Below the pieces are notes generated by a model. It worked only from the letters and a program-made list of their open reading frames with translations, made no database searches and had not been told where the DNA came from. From Mariniflexile litorale (GTDB taxonomy: Bacteria > Bacteroidota > Bacteroidia > Flavobacteriales > Flavobacteriaceae): a DNA stretch of 64,000 nucleotides. Below, one piece after another: positions 52,269 through 61,357 of this stretch. The stretch is taken from positions 2,718,501 to 2,782,500 of the forward strand of contig NZ_CP155618.1 of NCBI RefSeq assembly GCF_031128465.2, read 5' to 3'. The stretch's first letter is position 1. Each line of letters begins with the position of its first letter. The position numbers and the translations under genes are program-made.

Positions 52269-53033
52269 CTACCTTCGACTTCTATTTAAAACCTTGTATT
52301 CTTCATAGCATTCACTTATGGCGTCTAGTATTTGAAGATCGTTTGCAGTTTGTATAAAACCTTTGGTGTAATTACATTGACTCACAATTTCATCTAAATC
52401 GATCCTATCTACTTGTAGTAAGGCCATAAGCATTTCTCTATCAAAACGAGAAGCTAAAAGGTTTCTAATCTCATCATCTTCCTTCATCTTTTTTAGCTTA
52501 CGCATTTCATTTGGGTTCTTACCAAACATACGATGTAGAAAATCGGCCGGATTAAATATAGACCCAATAATTTTTGTAATAGTTGATGATTTTCCAGCTT
52601 CATAGCCGCTAGATAAACCTGAAATACTGTAACGATAATTATTGTTAATTATAGGAACTTGTTTGATATCTACTTCTAAGTACCCAGTTAATTTTAATTG
52701 GTTTACAACCACGGTCTCAAGTGCTAATGCTAATTCTGTAAGTTCAATTTTAGAGCTACCAAATCTTAACCAGTCGTTAGTAACACGTACTTTTATAGAT
52801 TTAAAGCCTAAATAAGATAAATGCAATGTGTCGTTCACTTTAGCAACGATTTGGAAATTACCCTCGCTATTAGTAGACGTTCCCTTTACCTGATTAAGGT
52901 TAACAATATTCACATTTTCAAGCGGTTCTCCATTAGATGAGTTTACAATAACTCCCATAACACTATTTATTTCTTGAGTTATTGCCGTAGCAGAAACAAA
53001 TAAACATATAAAAAGGAGTAGGTGATTCTTCAT
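52269..53033 (-). CDS. Exported protein with CarboxypepD_reg-like domain (second of a pair)
   Basis: A 254-residue protein with a signal peptide (LLFICLFVSATAITQ). The N-terminal domain is a carboxypeptidase-regulatory-like fold: GVIVNSSNGEPLENVNIVNL and STNSEGNFQIVAKVNDTLHL, followed by ALALETVVVNQLKL. The C-terminal half is helical with FNPADFLHRMFGKNPNEMRK. Similar layout to 51347-52105. Proteins of this kind are abundant in Bacteroidota and often interact with the surface; no specific role can be given. Confidence 0.72.
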   Translation of the reverse strand: MKNHLLLFICLFVSATAITQEINSVMGVIVNSSNGEPLENVNIVNLNQVKGTSTNSEGNFQIVAKVNDTLHLSYLGFKSIKVRVTNDWLRFGSSKIELTELALALETVVVNQLKLTGYLEVDIKQVPIINNNYRYSISGLSSGYEAGKSSTITKIIGSIFNPADFLHRMFGKNPNEMRKLKKMKEDDEIRNLLASRFDREMLMALLQVDRIDLDEIVSQCNYTKGFIQTANDLQILDAISECYEEYKVLNRSRR

Positions 53034-53137
53034 GTAATTGATTAGTTAACGTAAATGTGGTTATAAAAGTACTAAACGAAACACTAATAATGAATTTCTA
53101 GGTTTTATTTTGACTTAAAATTAACAAAAACGTTTAA

Positions 53138-55018
53138 TTAACGTCTAGAGCGTCTCGGTCTTGAAACTCCAGAATCACTTGGTTTAGAGTCGCTCCCTGA
53201 ACGTCTTGCCGATCTGTTTGGTGCTGAACCGGCCGATTTAAAATCGCCACCAGAACGTCTTGGTCTTGATTCATCGCCACCACGTCTTTCACCTCTGTTT
53301 CCAGAATCCCCTCTAGAACTAGAGCGTCTTTCACTACCTTTTCTATCATCACGTCTTCCGCCACTACGTCTGTCGTTGCGTCTTCCACCACCACCGCGGT
53401 TTTCAGAAACTTCAACATTTACAAAACGTCCGTTGTGTTTATAATCTGTAAAGAAAGCTAATATTTTATCTTTTAATTCATTTTCAGTATTAAAGAAAGA
53501 GAAGCTCTCTTTTACTTCCACTTTAAACACATCGTCTCTACCAAGTTCTAAAACTTCTTTTAAGAAATCTTTTAACTGCATCCAATCGAAACCATCTTTA
53601 CTACCAACGTTGATAAAGTAACGGGTGGAATCTGAACTTCCTCCAAAATCGCGACCGCCATCACGTCCACTATCTCTATCTCGGATATCACCCTCTGAAA
53701 CATTTAGGTTTTTAGATTTTTGGTAATAGTTGAAGAAACGTGAAAATTCAACCGAAAAGAATTTTTTAATTAATTCTTCTTTTGATGTTTCTTCAAACAA
53801 TTCGTTAATACTGGTTAGATATTTGTCTATTTCGTGGTTAACTTCTGTATGGTGAATTTTATTAGCAAGCGACATAAGTTGCACTTCGCATATTGCCATG
53901 CCATTTGGAATGTCTTTTTTCTCAAAAGCTTTATTAATAATGCGTTCAATACTTTTTATTTTACGTACTTCACTTTTAGAAACGATTACCATGGAAACTC
54001 CTGTTTTTCCGGCACGACCTGTACGACCAGAACGGTGCGTATACGTTTCAATTTCATCAGGAAGTTGGTAGTTTATTACGTGAGTAATATCATCTACATC
54101 AATACCACGAGCAGCCACATCAGTCGCTACAAGCATTTGAATTTGCTTATTTCTAAACGATTTCATTACTAAGTCACGTTGGTTTTGGCTTAAATCGCCG
54201 TGTAATGCACCTGCACTATAACCATCTTCAATTAATCGTTCAGCAACTTTTTGAGTATCGTTTTTTGTTCTACAGAAAACCACCGAAAAAATATCAGGAT
54301 TCGCATCTGCCAAACGTTTTAAAGCATCATAACGGTCTCTTGAATTTACTAAATAATATTCATGAGTTACTTGACTGGTACTTTCATTTTTATTACCCAC
54401 AGTAATTTCTTGTGGATTTTTCATGAATTTTTTAGCAATCATAGCAACTTCTCTAGGCATGGTTGCAGAAAATAACCAGGTGTTTTTTCCTTCAGGAGAA
54501 TGCGAAAGAATATCAGTGATATCTTCCTTAAAACCCATGTTTAGCATCTCATCAGCCTCGTCTAAAACAGCATATTGAATTTTAGAAATATCAACCAAAC
54601 GTCTGCTAATCATATCTTTCATACGTCCAGGTGTAGCCACAATAATTTGCGCACCTTTTTTTACATCTCTAGCTTGGTCTGTTATACTAGAACCACCATA
54701 AATTGCCACAACATTAAGTCCTTTACAATACTTACCGTATTGTTTCATTTCATTGGTAATTTGCAAGCAAAGTTCACGTGTTGGTGATAAAATAAGACCT
54801 TGTGTGGTTCTGCTATCAATATCAATTTTTTGAAGCATAGGAAAACCAAATGCTGCCGTTTTTCCTGTTCCTGTTTGGGCTAAAGCCACTAAATCGGTTT
54901 CAGATTCTAATAAAATTGGGATTGCTTTAATTTGTACATCACTTGGGGTTTCAAAACCTAAATCGGTAATAGCGTGTAACAGGTCTTCATTAAGACCTAA
55001 ATCTTGGAATGTGTTCAT
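53138..55018 (-). CDS. DEAD-box ATP-dependent RNA helicase with RG-rich tail
   Basis: A 626-residue helicase. Motifs: AQTGTGKTA (I), PTREL (Ia), TPGR (Ib), DEAD (II), SAT (III), then ATDVAARGIDV (V) and HRSGRTGRAG (VI). A DbpA-type RNA-binding domain follows (about 455-535, with NVGSKDGFDWMQLKDFLKEV), and the last ~85 residues are rich in Arg, Gly, Ser and Asp, which is probably a disordered RNA-binding tail. It is the DeaD/CsdA-like group involved in ribosome assembly and cold adaptation. Its leader is structured (see separate entry). Confidence 0.92.
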   Translation of the reverse strand: MNTFQDLGLNEDLLHAITDLGFETPSDVQIKAIPILLESETDLVALAQTGTGKTAAFGFPMLQKIDIDSRTTQGLILSPTRELCLQITNEMKQYGKYCKGLNVVAIYGGSSITDQARDVKKGAQIIVATPGRMKDMISRRLVDISKIQYAVLDEADEMLNMGFKEDITDILSHSPEGKNTWLFSATMPREVAMIAKKFMKNPQEITVGNKNESTSQVTHEYYLVNSRDRYDALKRLADANPDIFSVVFCRTKNDTQKVAERLIEDGYSAGALHGDLSQNQRDLVMKSFRNKQIQMLVATDVAARGIDVDDITHVINYQLPDEIETYTHRSGRTGRAGKTGVSMVIVSKSEVRKIKSIERIINKAFEKKDIPNGMAICEVQLMSLANKIHHTEVNHEIDKYLTSINELFEETSKEELIKKFFSVEFSRFFNYYQKSKNLNVSEGDIRDRDSGRDGGRDFGGSSDSTRYFINVGSKDGFDWMQLKDFLKEVLELGRDDVFKVEVKESFSFFNTENELKDKILAFFTDYKHNGRFVNVEVSENRGGGGRRNDRRSGGRRDDRKGSERRSSSRGDSGNRGERRGGDESRPRRSGGDFKSAGSAPNRSARRSGSDSKPSDSGVSRPRRSRR

Positions 55019-55138
55019 TCTTGTATAAGTATTCGATTGTTTTATGTGGTGTTACATAAGAAGCGAATCGACATACTTAAACCTAAACTTCTAGTAACAC
55101 ATCCTCACTCTGAGGAATTATTTCAAGCGGCAAAGGTA
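55019..55138 (-). promoter_or_regulatory. Structured 5' leader and promoter of the RNA helicase
   Basis: A -7 box TACCTTTG lies on the minus strand at 55138-55131, giving a leader of about 105 bases. It holds two hairpins: TCCTCA/TGAGGA (55116-55102) and a longer one, GTGTTAC plus AGAAG against CTTCT plus GTAACAC (55100-55049). Such leaders are typical of cold-regulated or autoregulated helicases. Confidence 0.55.
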
Positions 55139-55184
55139 ATCAATTATTTGTAATTAACTAATATTGTATTAATTGTTTGGTTTT

Positions 55185-55260
55185 GGGCGTTTTAACACGC
55201 TTTCACTACTCGCTCCCTCCTGTGTCGGGGAGCTCAAACAGACCGTTCAATCGTTAACGC
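55185..55260. repeat. Dispersed palindromic element with GCGTT/AACGC ends, copy C
   Basis: GGGCGTT at 55185-55191 and TTAACGC at 55254-55260, with an internal stem GCTCCC (55212-55217) and GGGAGC (55228-55233). It belongs by its ends to the same family as 50504-50580. Confidence 0.55.
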
Positions 55261-55288
55261 AATAAATTTATTTAATTGTGAACCATAT

Positions 55289-56419
55289 TTATTCTAAAAA
55301 CTTTACTTTTTCTCCTTGAGAAATAAAAACTAAAGCATCAAAATGTTTGAACCAATTTGTTTTATCTTTTTTTAGTCTAAACATACCTTCGTATTCTCTA
55401 TCCGCAAAATCAGGGTTTTCTGTAATTAATTGTTTCGAATCAATAAAGTAATTATTTTTTGTTGAAGGTAAAAAGTGAAGTAAATTTTCATTGTCTTTAC
55501 TGATTTTTTTAATCCATTTGTTTCTTCTATAAGGCATATATATTGTAGAAATAGCTATGTGATATGATATTTCAGGATTCATATTTACAAATTGACCTCC
55601 CATTGTTTGTCCTTTCATAAAATCGTATTCATATTTTGCCATATGGGCATTAGCTAACCAAACAATGAATTTTTTGTTTGGCATTGCTTTAACTAAGAAG
55701 TCGAGATTTTGTGCCATTTGAGAATCTCTAATAGCAATTCCTTGAGTGTCATTTGCAGATGTAAACATATCAATAGAGCTCCTAAAACTTTTCAAAATTT
55801 GATACCAAATTGGATTGGACTGTGTTTTTATGTCTTTTAATATTTTGTCAATATGTTCTATTAAGTAATTTAATTTTATTTCACTGATTTTTTTTGGAAG
55901 ATCAAATCTACTTTTAACTACAATATCCGAAAGTTGAATGAGTTCGTCATTGTATTCAATATTAGTTTCAGATAAAAAAGCTTCTAGTTTTTTTGAAAAA
56001 TTATAATAAGCGTATGGAGAAAACATTTGATTATCAAACCCCCAAATGGTTACATTTTTCTCGATTAAAAAATTGAACAGTTCTTGACATTGAACTGAAT
56101 TGGACCATATGCCTAAAATATTTTCTTTACTATGTTCATAAAACAATGCAAAAAAATCACTTTCAAAAGCAATATCTCTATAGCCTTTATCTAGTACTAA
56201 GTATTTGATGAATTCGGTTTTGATTAAAAATTCTGAACCAATATGATGTTCTGATTCTCCTAAAAAAACGACCTTTTTATTATAAAGATTTTTATCTATA
56301 ATTTCTTTAACCTCTGAGGTAAGTAGATTGCCTATTGAGTCTAACTCATAAATGTTTTTATCAACTTGAGCAAAAATTGTATTCAGTTGAAGTGTTAGTA
56401 AAATTATAAATATTTTCAT
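55289..56419 (-). CDS. Erythromycin-esterase-like exported protein
   Basis: A 376-residue protein with a signal peptide (FIILLTLQLNTIFAQ). The pattern KVVFLGESEHHIGSEFLIK and the later IVWLANAHMAKYEYDFMKGQ match the erythromycin esterase/succinoglycan-biosynthesis family (PF05139) with its catalytic His and Glu. The family acts on varied substrates and antibiotic hydrolysis should not be assumed. It lies 11 bases after the M48 gene's stop and may be co-transcribed. Confidence 0.7.
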   Translation of the reverse strand: MKIFIILLTLQLNTIFAQVDKNIYELDSIGNLLTSEVKEIIDKNLYNKKVVFLGESEHHIGSEFLIKTEFIKYLVLDKGYRDIAFESDFFALFYEHSKENILGIWSNSVQCQELFNFLIEKNVTIWGFDNQMFSPYAYYNFSKKLEAFLSETNIEYNDELIQLSDIVVKSRFDLPKKISEIKLNYLIEHIDKILKDIKTQSNPIWYQILKSFRSSIDMFTSANDTQGIAIRDSQMAQNLDFLVKAMPNKKFIVWLANAHMAKYEYDFMKGQTMGGQFVNMNPEISYHIAISTIYMPYRRNKWIKKISKDNENLLHFLPSTKNNYFIDSKQLITENPDFADREYEGMFRLKKDKTNWFKHFDALVFISQGEKVKFLE

Positions 56420-56430
56420 ATTAATAGTAA

Positions 56431-57666
56431 TTACGACTTCCTCAAATTCCCAATCCGTTCCAAAAGCGTAGGATGCGAGTAATGCATAAACACATATGCA
56501 GGATGCGGCGTTAAATTACTCAAGCTATTTTTTGAAAGTTTCTTTAATGAGGTAATTAGTGGTTCACCTTTATAGGTGTTTTTGGCATAATCATCGGCTT
56601 GGTATTCAAATTTTCTGGAAAACAGATTCATAATTAAACCTGTAATTTCCGAAATAGGGGAGTAGAGCAGTCCAAAAGCTATCAACCCAATATGAAAACT
56701 TGGAATTTCAACGCCCAAAGCATTTGACAATAGCGGATTTGAAATAAACAACGACAAAATATAAAGCGTTAAACCTGTTAATAAAATAGAAGCAAACAAG
56801 TTGAAAATGATATGCTTCTTTTTGTAATGCCCAACTTCGTGTGCTAAAACGGCAACAATTTCTTCATCGTCTAAATCGTTAATCAAGGTGTCGTAAAGTG
56901 TCACGCGTTTTTCACTACCAAAACCAGAGAAATAAGCGTTTGCTTTGGTACTACGTTTCGAGCCATCAATTACAAAAATTTTATCAAGCTTAAAACCGAC
57001 TGTTTGTGCGTATTCTGATATTTTATCTCGTAAACTTCCTGTTTCCAGAGGTGTTTGTTTGTTAAATAAAGGTACAATAAGTTTGGAGTAAAACATATTC
57101 ATAAACAAAGAAAAAACAGCAACTAATCCCCAAGCATATAGCCAAAAATAATGTCCAGTAGATTGATAAAACCAAATTATTAAAGCTAAAATACCACCAC
57201 CAACAACGGCCATCATCAGCCAACCTTTTATCTTATCAAGAATGAAGGTTTTAACGGTTGTTTTATTAAATCCGAATTTTTCCTCAATTACAAAGGTGCT
57301 GTAATAGGAGAACGGTGTAGTTAGTATATCGCTACCAATCATAATAATTCCGAAGAAAATTAAAGCTATAATAATGGGGTTGTTACTGTAGCTTCTGGCA
57401 ATGTTGTCAATAAATTCAAATCCATCAAAGAACAAGAAGCCTAAGGTTAAAATAAGTGAAAATGTGGAGGTTAAGATGCCAAATTTATAATTGGTAGCCT
57501 TGTAGTTTTGAGATTTTTTATATTCGGTTTCATCATAAACATCTTGCAATTCTTCAGGAAGTGTATCGTTGTAATGTTTAGCGTTTAAAGCATCCAAAAT
57601 TTTATCAACTATAAAATTGATAATGATGATGGCTATGATGATGTAGAATAAGGTTGTTGATGTCAT
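56431..57666 (-). CDS. M48 family metalloprotease (Ste24-like)
   Basis: A 411-residue membrane zinc protease. There are about seven hydrophobic helices, the zinc motif HEVGH in VAVLAHEVGHYKKKH (with a later Glu in FEYQADDYA), and ANAYFSGFGSEKRVTLYDTL, as in CAAX proteases of the Ste24 type. It probably acts on the cytoplasmic or membrane side in quality control. I take the start at ATG 57666; the ATG six codons earlier lies in the edge of a dispersed repeat. Confidence 0.9.
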   Translation of the reverse strand: MTSTTLFYIIIAIIIINFIVDKILDALNAKHYNDTLPEELQDVYDETEYKKSQNYKATNYKFGILTSTFSLILTLGFLFFDGFEFIDNIARSYSNNPIIIALIFFGIIMIGSDILTTPFSYYSTFVIEEKFGFNKTTVKTFILDKIKGWLMMAVVGGGILALIIWFYQSTGHYFWLYAWGLVAVFSLFMNMFYSKLIVPLFNKQTPLETGSLRDKISEYAQTVGFKLDKIFVIDGSKRSTKANAYFSGFGSEKRVTLYDTLINDLDDEEIVAVLAHEVGHYKKKHIIFNLFASILLTGLTLYILSLFISNPLLSNALGVEIPSFHIGLIAFGLLYSPISEITGLIMNLFSRKFEYQADDYAKNTYKGEPLITSLKKLSKNSLSNLTPHPAYVFMHYSHPTLLERIGNLRKS

Positions 57667-57679
57667 GTTAATGTTTTTT

Positions 57680-57778
57680 GTCATTGCGAGACTTTAAAAA
57701 GTCGTGGCAATCTGTATTTTATTGGTTGTAATATTTTTTATGAGATTGCTTCGGCGAAAAAAATGCCTCGCAATGACG
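57680..57778. repeat. Dispersed palindrome, TCGCAATGACG family, copy 2
   Basis: GTCATTGCGAG (57680-57690) with CTCGCAATGACG (57767-57778), and inner GGCAATCT with AGATTGCTTCG (57743-57753). It fills the gap between the SpoU and M48 genes. Copy 1 is at 50373-50471. Confidence 0.8.
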
Positions 57779-57779
57779 T

Positions 57780-58577
57780 TTATTTAAAATCTCGTTGTCT
57801 CTTCGCCTCAAAAATAAGAATTCCTGCAGCAACCGATACATTCATAGAATCGATATCGCCTTGCATGGGAATAATAATATTTTGAGTCGCATTATCTAAC
57901 CAATCATTACTTAAACCTGTTGCTTCGGTACCAACAACAATTGCTGTAGGTTTGGTGTAATCTTGTGTATGATAATTCACCGATGCTTGTAAAGCAGCAC
58001 AGTAAATAGAAATGTTTTCAGATTTTAAAAACGCAATAATTTCAGTGGTTGTTCCAGTGGCTATTTGATTGGTAAATACACAGCCCACACTAGATCGAAT
58101 AATGTTTGGGTTGTATAAGTCGGTTTTTGGGTTGGCAATAATAACGGCATCTACATAGGCAGCATCGGCAGTTCTTAAAATGGCTCCAATGTTTCCAGGT
58201 TTTTCTAGTGCTTCAGCAACTAAAATCAATGGATTTTTTCTGCTAAATTTTAAATCCTTAATAGCGTGATTTTTAGTTTTGGCAACAGCTAAAACACCTT
58301 CTGTGGTATCACGATAAGCTAATTTTTGGTACACATCGGTAGAAACTTCTATGAGGTTTAGTTGTTTTGTTGTTAGGTTGTTGATTTGTTCCTCAGAAAT
58401 TATTTCAGGGTTAAACAATACGTGTTCCAACTCATAACCGCCTTTTAATGCCAAGGTAATTTCGCGTTCACCTTCAATTAAAAATAAACCGCTTTTTTTT
58501 CGTTCGCGCGATTTGTCTTTTAATTGAACCAATTGTCGAATTAATGGGTTTTGTATGCTTGATATAACTTTATTCAT
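57780..58577 (-). CDS. SpoU/TrmH-type rRNA or tRNA methyltransferase
   Basis: A 265-residue SPOUT methyltransferase, started at ATG 58577 (MNKVISSIQNPLIRQLVQLK); the frame is open 25 codons further but that part overlaps the end of the DUF3810 gene. N-terminal L30e-like substrate domain (about 1-95), then the SAM-binding knot with ALEKPGNIGAILRTADAAYV, VVGTEATGLSNDWLD and IPMQGDIDSMNVSVAAGILI. The target nucleotide (RlmB-like 23S rRNA or another) cannot be decided. Confidence 0.87.
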   Translation of the reverse strand: MNKVISSIQNPLIRQLVQLKDKSRERKKSGLFLIEGEREITLALKGGYELEHVLFNPEIISEEQINNLTTKQLNLIEVSTDVYQKLAYRDTTEGVLAVAKTKNHAIKDLKFSRKNPLILVAEALEKPGNIGAILRTADAAYVDAVIIANPKTDLYNPNIIRSSVGCVFTNQIATGTTTEIIAFLKSENISIYCAALQASVNYHTQDYTKPTAIVVGTEATGLSNDWLDNATQNIIIPMQGDIDSMNVSVAAGILIFEAKRQRDFK

Positions 58578-58605
58578 TCTAAAAGCAAAAGTAATTTTAA
58601 TAAGT

Positions 58606-59673
58606 TTAAATACTGTTCTTTTCAAAATAATTAACCAAAAGCGCCACCACATAGCTGTAGCTCTCCATGCCTTTTGCTTGTTTGTTAGCTTTTAGGTAAG
58701 AACTGTATGTTATCTTTAAAAGAGGTTCTAAAGGGTTGTCATAAGCGTCCCAAAAATCGCGAGCTTCTTTGTAATTATATAAAATGCCTTTGTTTGTGAT
58801 GCTACAAAGTTCCTCAAATAAGGCTTCATCACGTTTAAATATTTCATTTAAACAAAAACGGAGCGCAAAGGTGTAACCTGAATATTTAAAGTAAATATCA
58901 TCGTGATTGATGGCGGCTAAACATCCAATAAAATTAGCTTCATTTTCGGCAGCATATCCTAATTGATGCGCCATTTCGTGCGATGTGGTTGTAGGAAATA
59001 AATAGATAGGAATCATCGCATCAATTTGCGCTTCATTTGTTAAAGGGTTTAAATAGCCACTAAATCCCATATAAGTTAACGGGTAACTAAATAACGATTT
59101 TTTTACACTTTTTGGGTGGTATTCTAAATGAGGGAACGTGTTTTTTAAACGTTCATACCCCAAAGGTGCTAATTTCAAAACGGTGCTTTTACTATGCGGA
59201 ATATCAATTTTTAAAGTGTCATTTCCTGCTATTTCAAAATAAATACTGTTTGATTTTTGAATCAGATTTTTGGTCACGCTAATTAGCTGTTCCGTGGTAT
59301 AATTAGCTTTTAAATTCAAGTTTTTGTGTAGTGGTAGGCGGTAATAATTCAATGCCCAAAATAAATGAAATGCAAAATAGATTATAGATACCGCAGAAAC
59401 CACATCAATAACCCAGTGCTTGGTATCTTTAATAATGCGTTTTCGGTTAACATAAAACCATCTAATGATGTATATAATAGCCAAAGCATACACTAAATCA
59501 CCAAATGAAAATGGTATCCAACCCAAAGTATATCTAAAAATTTTAGAAATAATGGGGTAAAAACCATTGCTGTAATAAGTTTCAATAAACTCGGGATAAC
59601 CAGACAGCCATTTTATTAAGAGGTATTGCGGAATTATTGAAAGTGCAATACCAAGTTTTATGTTTTTCAGCAT
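58606..59673 (-). CDS. DUF3810 membrane metalloprotease-like protein
   Basis: A 355-residue protein with about three membrane helices in the first third (including GWIPFSFGDLVYALAIIYII), then a soluble domain containing a zinc-protease-like motif HEMAHQ in TTTSHEMAHQLGYAAENEAN, and a helical tail. This layout matches DUF3810. Proteolysis is suggested by HExxH plus the downstream glutamate but not shown. It precedes the methyltransferase gene on the same strand and may be co-transcribed. Confidence 0.85.
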   Translation of the reverse strand: MLKNIKLGIALSIIPQYLLIKWLSGYPEFIETYYSNGFYPIISKIFRYTLGWIPFSFGDLVYALAIIYIIRWFYVNRKRIIKDTKHWVIDVVSAVSIIYFAFHLFWALNYYRLPLHKNLNLKANYTTEQLISVTKNLIQKSNSIYFEIAGNDTLKIDIPHSKSTVLKLAPLGYERLKNTFPHLEYHPKSVKKSLFSYPLTYMGFSGYLNPLTNEAQIDAMIPIYLFPTTTSHEMAHQLGYAAENEANFIGCLAAINHDDIYFKYSGYTFALRFCLNEIFKRDEALFEELCSITNKGILYNYKEARDFWDAYDNPLEPLLKITYSSYLKANKQAKGMESYSYVVALLVNYFEKNSI

Positions 59674-59741
59674 GTTTCAAAAGTAATAAAAATTTGTACC
59701 CAATGGCGGGTGTTTATATAATAAGGTTTGTTCCTGCTGTC

Positions 59742-59780
59742 CGCTATATCTTTTTTTCGTGCCTCAAAAAAGGATGCCGC
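59742..59780. repeat. Dispersed element core, copy B (inverted)
   Basis: CGCTATATC to GGATGCCGC, the reverse complement of the 37-bp core of the element at 50504-50580 with two extra bases in homopolymer runs. It lies between the DUF3810 and pepD genes, which diverge. Confidence 0.8.
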
Positions 59781-59860
59781 TTCCATCAGGAGTAACAGCT
59801 AAGGTTTGGCTCTGTTTATAGTGTTTTTTGTTACCTTTACCAAACTTAAAAAAAAGCATC

Positions 59861-61324
59861 ATGAATTCAGAAATAAGACAGCTTCAACCCACACAACTTT
59901 GGAATAAATTCGCCGATTTAAACGCCGTGCCTCGACCTTCAAAAAAAGAGGAACGCGTTATTGCTTTTATTAAAAATTTTGGTGAAAGCTTAGGTTTAGA
60001 AACTATGGTGGACGAAGTTGGGAATGTTATTATTAAAAAACCAGCCACTGCAGGCATGGAAAATAGAACCACTGTTGTTATGCAATCGCATTTAGATATG
60101 GTGCATCAAAAAAACAACGATACTGAATTCGATTTTGATTCACAGGGTATTGAGATGTACGTTGATGGTGATTGGGTTAAAGCCAAAGGAACTACTTTGG
60201 GTGCAGATAACGGTTTGGGGGTAGCTACTATTATGGCTGTTTTAGAAAGCAAAGACCTACCACACCCTGCTATTGAAGCGTTATTTACTATTGACGAAGA
60301 AACGGGGATGACGGGTGCTATGGGTTTAAAAGGAGGATTGCTTTCTGGAGGCATTTTGTTGAATTTAGATACCGAAGAAGACGATGAGATTGGAGTTGGT
60401 TGCGCAGGTGGTATGGATGTTACAGCCACCAGAACCTATGAAGAAGAAGAAACACCCGAATTTAAAATCGGATTTAAAATAGCAGTTAAAGGATTACAAG
60501 GTGGCCATTCAGGAATGCAGATTCATGAAGGTTTAGGAAATTCCAATAAAATAATGAATCGTTTATTGTTTGATGGTTTTGAAAACTTCGGACTTCGAAT
60601 TTCAGAAATTGAGGGTGGTAGTTTGCGTAACGCCATTCCTAGAGAAAGTACAGCGATAGTTGCTATAGATGCTGTGCATGAAGCAACCTTTTTAACTGAA
60701 ATAAATGAATTGGCCGAAACTATAAAAACTGAGTTTAAAACCATGGAACCCGATTTAAAAATAGAGGTTTCTAGTTGTGAAATTCCTAAGACTATTATGG
60801 ACTTAGGAGTACAAGAAGGTTTTACAAGAGCTTTATATGCGGCTCAAAACGGTGTGTATAGAATGAGTGCCGATATTCCAGAGTTAGTGGAGACCTCAAA
60901 TAATATCGCTAGAGTAGTGGTTAAAGAAGGGCATATTCACGTAGGGTGTTTAACACGTTCGTCGGTTGAAAGCTCTAAAATAGATTTAGCAAATACCTTG
61001 CGTTCTACTTTTGAATTAACAGGCTGCGAAGTTGAGTTTTCGGGTGATTATCCTGGTTGGACACCTAATATGAAGTCGCCTATTTTAAAAGTGCTATCTA
61101 AAATATATAAAGATATGAATGGTGAAGAAGCACATATTGCAGCGTGTCATGCTGGTTTAGAGTGTGGTATTCTTGGGCAAAATTACCCAGAGATGGATAT
61201 GATAAGTTTTGGACCTACTATAAAAGGAGCACATTCTCCTGATGAGCGTGCTCAAATTTCATCTGCTCAAAAATATTGGAAGTTTGTATTGGAGGTTTTG
61301 AAGCAGATTCCTGTGAATAGGTAG
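59861..61324 (+). CDS. pepD: Aminoacyl-histidine dipeptidase
   Basis: A 487-residue M20-family peptidase hydrolysing Xaa-His dipeptides in the cytoplasm. Metal ligands and motifs: QSHLDMVHQKN, GTTLGADNGLGVATIMAVLE, ALFTIDEETGMTGAMGL (catalytic Glu), and late HAGLECGIL with FGPTIKGAHSPDER. The start is at ATG 59861; an in-frame TTG 11 codons upstream gives an unnatural start. The gene is monocistronic. Confidence 0.92.
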   Translation: MNSEIRQLQPTQLWNKFADLNAVPRPSKKEERVIAFIKNFGESLGLETMVDEVGNVIIKKPATAGMENRTTVVMQSHLDMVHQKNNDTEFDFDSQGIEMYVDGDWVKAKGTTLGADNGLGVATIMAVLESKDLPHPAIEALFTIDEETGMTGAMGLKGGLLSGGILLNLDTEEDDEIGVGCAGGMDVTATRTYEEEETPEFKIGFKIAVKGLQGGHSGMQIHEGLGNSNKIMNRLLFDGFENFGLRISEIEGGSLRNAIPRESTAIVAIDAVHEATFLTEINELAETIKTEFKTMEPDLKIEVSSCEIPKTIMDLGVQEGFTRALYAAQNGVYRMSADIPELVETSNNIARVVVKEGHIHVGCLTRSSVESSKIDLANTLRSTFELTGCEVEFSGDYPGWTPNMKSPILKVLSKIYKDMNGEEAHIAACHAGLECGILGQNYPEMDMISFGPTIKGAHSPDERAQISSAQKYWKFVLEVLKQIPVNR

Positions 61325-61357
61325 AGTGGTTTGTTTAATGTTTTTGTGAGTTTCTAG

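Noticed and set aside
53134-53418. Frame opposite in phase to the helicase tail
   Set aside because: It is an out-of-phase reading of the Arg/Gly/Ser-rich tail, whose biased codons leave other frames open.
55289-56419. Antibiotic-resistance gene call for the erythromycin-esterase-like protein
   Set aside because: The family is broad and the protein is exported; sequence alone does not support macrolide hydrolysis.
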